Part shown: positions 59,750-64,000 of the stretch, one piece after another | Position numbering within the stretch: position 1 is the first letter of the stretch | Layout: each line of letters opens with the position of its first letter | Source: Calliphora vicina | Taxonomy: Eukaryota; Arthropoda; Insecta; Diptera; Calliphoridae | Length of the DNA: 64,000 nucleotides | Reading direction: 5' to 3' | Assembly (NCBI RefSeq): GCF_958450345.1 | Contig: NC_088780.1 | Location: forward strand, 104,110,226-104,174,225 | Notes under the pieces: generated by a model | The model's database searches: none | What the model was told of the DNA's origin: nothing | The model's input: only the letters and a program-made list of their open reading frames with translations | Made by a program: the position numbers and the translations under genes

Positions 59750-59965
59750 TCATACAATTTGTTGACATGAATTCTAGATATATAAAAGATAGTTGTAGTG
59801 AAATTTGGTGTAGATACCTATATAAATTAAACATTTATGATCGCTAAAGTCCTATTTCGGGTGGAAATTTGTATGGGGGCTAGGTGAAATAATGAACCGA
59901 TTTTAGCCAGTTTCAACAGGCTTCGTCCTCGGGATGAAAGAATTCCATGTACCAAATTTTATCGA
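59750..59965 (+). repeat. Family A fragment next to mariner relic
   Basis: ATTTGTATGGGGGCTAGGTG followed by AAATAATG, CCGATTTTAGCCAGTTTCAA and ACCAAATTTTATCGAAATAT match 63560-63680. The repeat stops where mariner sequence begins (CAACTGGCAACATATGGAT). Confidence 0.7.
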
Positions 59966-60545
59966 AATATTTGTACAATCAACTGGCAACATATGGATTC
60001 CGAGCCAAAAGAACTGCTCATATTTAGAGGCGATGAACGAATAAAGCCAATATCGGATACTCTGTTCCAAAGTGAAGCGTATCCCAGAGAGAGCGTTCTG
60101 TATCGATCGAAACATGTAGTACTCACAACCACTGCATTCTAAATACTTTTTAACAGATATTGCAACATGTGGCCGAGCGTTGTTATGATAGAATATTAAT
60201 GTTTCATGTCTGGCAGCATATTCTGGGAGTTTTTCGGCCAATTTGAACGAATCAGTTGCATTCGGTACAGTTTCCCTGTGTTGGTCTGGTCAGATGATGA
60301 GCGGCTCATAATATATAGGACCATTTTTCTCCCACCAAATACAGAAAATTTGGCCGTGGGTATTTGGCATTGGTGTCGATTCGGCTGGTTGTCTGAGCTT
60401 CACTTATGATCTCTTACACTTCGGGTAATAGTATTGGATCCATTTTTCATCGCAAGTAATGATTCGGTACAAAAATTAGTTTCTTTTATAGCGTTAAAGC
60501 ATCATTTCGGACATGCAAAATTGTCTTGTCAGTGGCTAACTATTT
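59966..60545 (-). pseudogene. mariner transposase relic, minus strand
   Basis: On the minus strand 60241-59966 reads AEKLPEYAARHETLIFYHNN, then ARPHVAISVKKYLE, YYMFRSIQNALSG, RFTLEQSIRYWL, FIASKYEQFFWLGIHMLP. The second catalytic Asp (HDN in the family) is Asn (HNN). The WEVLPHPxYSPDxAPSD segment is deleted between KKYLE and YYMFRS, removing the third Asp. Upstream on the same strand (60545-60241) are shifted remnants matching 45040-45340. Same family as the copy at 44890. Confidence 0.9.
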
Positions 60546-61570
60546 CGATGTGGCGGAACTAGTTCTATGAACTGTAGGGATATATATGTCGTTTCATATA
60601 TTTGTTGTATAGTTTAGTAAGATGATGTTTGTAAGTCGGGTACCAGTTTGCAGATTTTTTTTGCACAACTTGTATATGAGGTAAGCATTTTGTATTTAGT
60701 TTACTCAGTAATTGATGTAAAATTAAAAAACATTAATGTATTCATTGTTTTACTGGTACCAAAATTTAACTAAATCTGAACTAGAACATTCTAAATACCT
60801 GGACTTATTTTGCCATAAAGATGTCATGGCAAAATCATTTAGGATGATCTGCTTGGCTAAAATCATTATTTGTAAACTTGCCACTTCGCATGTCAAAAAA
60901 ATATTCATATTTAAGTAATATTAGTTTTGTTTTTCATATCTTTCCATTTTCCCTTAAATCTTGTCATTTTTGGCTAAAATTTATCTCCCAGCTATGTCTT
61001 GACATTAATCTACAATTTTGTTAAAAGCTAAAAAAATCTGGTGATTTTTGCAAATTTTATTGTTTATTTTTTTTTTGGACAAGGAGGGGGAATAATAACC
61101 CAGTAAAAGGGTAGGAAAAATGATGTGTTTCTTGAAAGCGACAGATGTTTTTAAAGTTTCTTCTTTTTTTTTTGTTGCAGTTATTAACAGTTTTGTGTAA
61201 ATTGTACGTATGAATAGTATAGTCAGAGTATTTATATATGAATGTCCTGGAACTAATAAAACACAATCTTGTTCAATCAAATAAACTAAACTGTTTAAAA
61301 GTTGTTTGAATACTGAATACAAGAATACTGAGAATTAATTGTAACTGCTTTTAACAATATGATTTGTGAATGTTTTAAGTGTTTTTTTTAAACTTATAAA
61401 ATTGAAAGCACTAGAATTAAAATTGTATTTCCAAACTTTAAAAATGTAACAAACATTCAGCACAAGCTTTGAAATTAAGTACACAAGTTTACAAAAAAAG
61501 TATAATTTTTTTTGTTAATTTCTCTATGTCGTCCCATTTATTTTTAATGATTTCCATTGCGTAGTCCACC
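60546..61570. other. No recognised gene or repeat
   Basis: GGAACTAGTTCTATGAACTG followed by TAGGG just before this stretch (60555-60580) is a family L end. The rest is AT-rich; overlapping reverse-strand frames at 61005-61322 show no family motif. Confidence 0.35.
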
Positions 61571-61573
61571 GGT

Positions 61574-61705
61574 GCACAGTGGGGCAGAATCGAAATTTTT
61601 TGGAAATAAATCTGGCATTTCTAAACGGCTGGCGCGATCGGGATACAATTTTACGTGGGCGTAGCCAAGGAGCATTCGAGTTTGAGTTATTAAAATGAGC
61701 CATAC
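61574..61705 (+). repeat. Family F repeat, 5-prime fragment
   Basis: CAGTGGGGCAGAATCG, AAATAAATCTGGCATTTCTA, AACGGCTGGCGCGATCGGG and GGGCGTAGCCAAGGAGCATT match 15241-15370. Homology stops after about 130 bp. Confidence 0.7.
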
Positions 61706-62159
61706 TTCTTCATATTAAAAATTTTTTATAAATTTTCTATATATTTTATTCAACCAAGTCATTGGTTCTGACTCAGACACATTAAGCAAATTTATACAAA
61801 TTGTTTAGTATGAAAAAGTGCAATATTTTTGATAGACTTAATTTTAAAGTGGCATATTTTTGAATCTAAAGCCCACTCATTACTAAATAATATATGTGGT
61901 AGCTGGTAGCCATTACCAAAAATCATAAAATTTTAGCTGGGTATCTTTTAAAGTATAAGAAATAACTTAGTGGAATAAAAAGTTTGACGTCTTGGAATTT
62001 TTTTCAATAGAATAGAAATGCTTGTAAATATTCTAAAATTGATCCTGTTTACGAACGTTTAAGGTTTTATGAAACATCATTAATTAAACAAAGGCGAATT
62101 TATTCTGGCAGTGGTGAATTCAGGCAAATTCCAGTGAATTCATTAATTTTTAATACAAT
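61706..62159. other. No recognised gene or repeat
   Basis: AT-rich; nothing supportable. Confidence 0.35.
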
Positions 62160-62770
62160 TTATTGAGTTTGACATTCTATGCTAGTCCAAAGTAGTCAAC
62201 GCATTAGTTTCACATACGTAACCAGTATGTGAAACTAATGCGTTGACTACTATGGAGTCAGTAACATAACTAGATATTTTTACATGTACAGGTGCTAATT
62301 CACCTCAAATAGTCAGTTAAAAAGACGTCTCATAGACAGTCCGACAACCGATTGTTTGTAAACAAACCAATAATCCTCCAAATAGATTACTTCTTGTGAG
62401 AAATATAACTACATATTTTCTAAAGTGAACTACACAATAAACGTTTAAAGTGACTTCACTCTAGATTACTTAGAGATACTTAAGTGACAATTGTCTTCCC
62501 ACTAGATTAATTGAGATGTATAAAGTAACCAATTGACTTCTCTCTCCACTACTAAAGAACATACGTGTCAAATGACCCAAAATATATAAATTTGAATAAG
62601 CGAGTACAATTTAAAATAATAAATAACCCGTACATGTTAAAATAACTAGTTAGGTAGATCATCCAGTAACCAATTAAGTAGAATCCAATGAGTTGACTAC
62701 TTTGGACCAGCTATCAGACAGTCTAATTGTAATCCTGCTTAGGACAAGCCCATGTTAAAATAACTAGTCA
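62160..62770 (-). repeat. Family L repeat, mostly reverse copies
   Basis: 62440-62600 (GTGACTTCACTCTAGATTAC, TTAGAGATACTTAAGTGACA, AACCAATTGACTTCTCTC) is the complement of 47395-47560. 62670-62730 (GTTGACTACTTTGGACCAGC) is in direct orientation relative to 43805-43840. The left part forms the hairpin at 62192-62250. Confidence 0.65.
62192..62250. repeat. Perfect hairpin, 26-nt arms, 7-nt loop
   Basis: GTAGTCAACGCATTAGTTTC followed by ACATAC (62192-62217) is the exact complement of 62225-62250; the loop is GTAACCA. The right arm corresponds to a family L unit (GTATGTGAA...GACTACTTTGGACC), so two L units meet head to head here. Confidence 0.85.
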
Positions 62771-62778
62771 AGAAGCTA

Positions 62779-63010
62779 CACGCAGAGAAAAAACTACAGT
62801 TTTGGTAAACATAATCTAAGAGCAACATATTGTGATAAGATTTATGATTGTAGTCCAAACATATTATGATCATTATTTGTATCATCATAATATGTTCTGA
62901 AATAATAATATTATAATACAACAAAATCAGAATATGACCCAAAGTAATCATATTTATGACCCAATTAAATCATATTATCATCCAAAGTAATCATATTATT
63001 ATTAAAATTT
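62779..63010 (+). mobile_element. CACGCAGAG-ended element D3, right end lost
   Basis: The left end CACGCAGAGAAAAAAC follows TA. The body is close to D2 for about 200 bp (AACATAATCTAAGAGCAACA, ATGATTGTAGTCCAAACATA, ATAATCATATTTATGA). It fades into an A-run near 63010, and no second CACGCAGAG end follows. Confidence 0.75.
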
Positions 63011-63179
63011 ATTTTTGAAAAAAAAAAAAAAATATTTTAATAGGTTTAAGTTTTAAGGTACTTCTTAAATTCCTTATTAAAATATTATGAATAAATTCAC
63101 TGAAATTTATTGTTATACGCTTAAGGAAAGTTAAAGATATTATATACTTATAAAACTACACAGTGCAACACGAAAAAAA

Positions 63180-63876
63180 ACAAGTCAAGCCCGACCATAT
63201 AATACACTCTACTAAGTAAAAGAGCAAAAACATTTTTCTTTTAAAATTTCAATAATTTATATTTTTAAGTGATTTTCGTAAGTGGGCCTTATATGGGAGC
63301 TATGACCAATTATGGACCGATCATCATGAAATTGGGTCGTGTGATTTATGTCTATATGAAAGTTAACTATGTTGAATTTTGCGATTTATGCAAGTTAAAG
63401 TGATTTTCGGAAGCGGGTCTATATGGGAGCTAAGACTGATTATGGACCGATCGTAACAAAATTTGGTGACATGAATTTTGTATATATAAAACTTATTTGG
63501 AGCGGAATTTGTGGAGATATATATATAAATTAAACATTTATGACCGATAAAGTCCAATTTCGAGAGGACATTTGTATGGGGGCTAGGTGAAATAATGGGC
63601 CGATTTCAGCCAGTTTCAATAGGCTTGGTCCTAGGGCCTAGGAAAAAATAATATTTACCAAATTTGATCGAAATATCTTCAAAATAGCGACTCTGCGCAC
63701 AAGGTTTACATGGACAGCCAGCCAACCAGACGGACGGACGGACATCGTTTAATCGACTCAGATTCTAAGTCGATCGGTATAGTTTAAGGTGGGTGTTAGA
63801 CTAATATTTATTGGCGTTACAAACATCTGCACAAACGCATTATACCCTCCCCACTATGGTGGTGTAGGGTATATAC
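63180..63876 (+). repeat. Family A interspersed repeat, reference copy
   Basis: AACAAGTCAAGCCCGACC at the start. Units of TATATGGGAGCTATGACCAA with TTATGGACCGATCATCATGA, and TATATGGGAGCTAAGACTGA with TTATGGACCGATCGTAACAA, follow. Then TTTGTATGGGGGCTAGGTGA, GGCCGATTTCAGCCAGTTTC, a GGACGGACGGACATCG block, TTTAAGGTGGGTGTTAGACT and the closing hairpin TACCCTCCCCACTATGGTGG followed by TGTAGGGTATA. Not nested in N, unlike three other copies. Confidence 0.85.
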
Positions 63877-63889
63877 GGACACCATATAC

Positions 63890-64000
63890 GGACACCACTA
63901 CGTGATAAAAGACCAACAACAACAAAAAAACCGTGAAAAGACTCCCAGTTTTGCCCAAAGTCATGCACTTTTTTAAGGGATTTTGGACCTCCGTGTCAGT
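63890..64000 (+). repeat. Family H repeat, cut by window end
   Basis: ACGTGATAAAAGACC, then ACTCCCAGTTTTGCCCAAAG and TCATGCACTTTTTT match 23955-24020. It is preceded by a short tandem ATACGGACACC (twice) joining it to the family A copy. Confidence 0.75.

Noticed and set aside
60775..60797. CTGAACTAGAACATTCTAAA as a third satellite locus
   Set aside because: Only about one and a half units, explainable by chance.
61005..61322. 105-codon reverse-strand open frame
   Set aside because: No homology or motif recognised, low-complexity Lys/Ile/Phe-rich content, overlaps a second frame; likely chance.
1..64000. tRNA or rRNA genes
   Set aside because: Scanning by eye I found no A-box/B-box pair with a cloverleaf and no rRNA-like stretch; a covariance-model search would be needed to exclude diverged copies.

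Overview
This is AT-rich DNA from an animal nuclear genome with no recognisable host gene. No open frame exceeds about 112 codons, and every protein-like stretch I can identify is a decayed transposase. The mix fits a fly: Tc1, mariner, hAT and piggyBac-type elements, LTRs with a TATA box followed by a TCAGT-like initiator, and short interspersed repeats ending in AAACAAGTAAG. I would guess a higher dipteran with a large intergenic region or giant intron. That is inference; no single-copy gene anchors it.

Layout. 1-9.8 kb: repeat tails, a TA-flanked MITE, a perfect 117-nt hairpin, a TTAA-flanked MITE, a long foldback element and a tandem array of about 250-bp units rich in AGTAGT/ACTACT palindromes. 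10.4-13.5 kb: a 1.7-kb long-inverted-repeat element (family N) carrying a family A repeat in its loop, then a second AGTAGT-type array. 14.8-16.8 kb: a 1.9-kb foldback with a perfect 8-bp target duplication (hAT-like) and a further repeat inside. 17.8-24.9 kb: LTR-like segments, another foldback, family B repeats, a rearranged mariner scrap and family H repeats. 25.6-26.9 kb: a structurally complete but coding-dead Tc1 element with DD34E landmarks. 27.6-33.5 kb: repeats I, J, N, a second TTAA MITE and a 1.2-kb inverted-repeat element. 35.4-36.0 and 48.5-49.9 kb: two arrays of one 11-bp satellite in opposite orientation, 12.6 kb apart. 37.6-47.8 kb: LTR-like segments, MITEs and a mariner relic. 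51.9-53.5 kb: a hAT relic with a C-terminal dimerisation remnant and two nested insertions. 54.2-64.0 kb: dense nested repeats, including a three-layer nest (F containing B containing a TAA-flanked MITE) and a second mariner relic.

I see no cellular pathway or host system. The informative content is the order of insertions, the ends and target duplications of the elements, and the recurrence of families, several of which I cannot assign. Families A and B, the commonest repeats, share both ends and internal blocks and appear to be one superfamily without terminal inverted repeats. Family letters (A, B, D, F, H, I, J, L, N) are mine and apply only to this window. All boundaries were read by eye and are approximate unless a target duplication is given.
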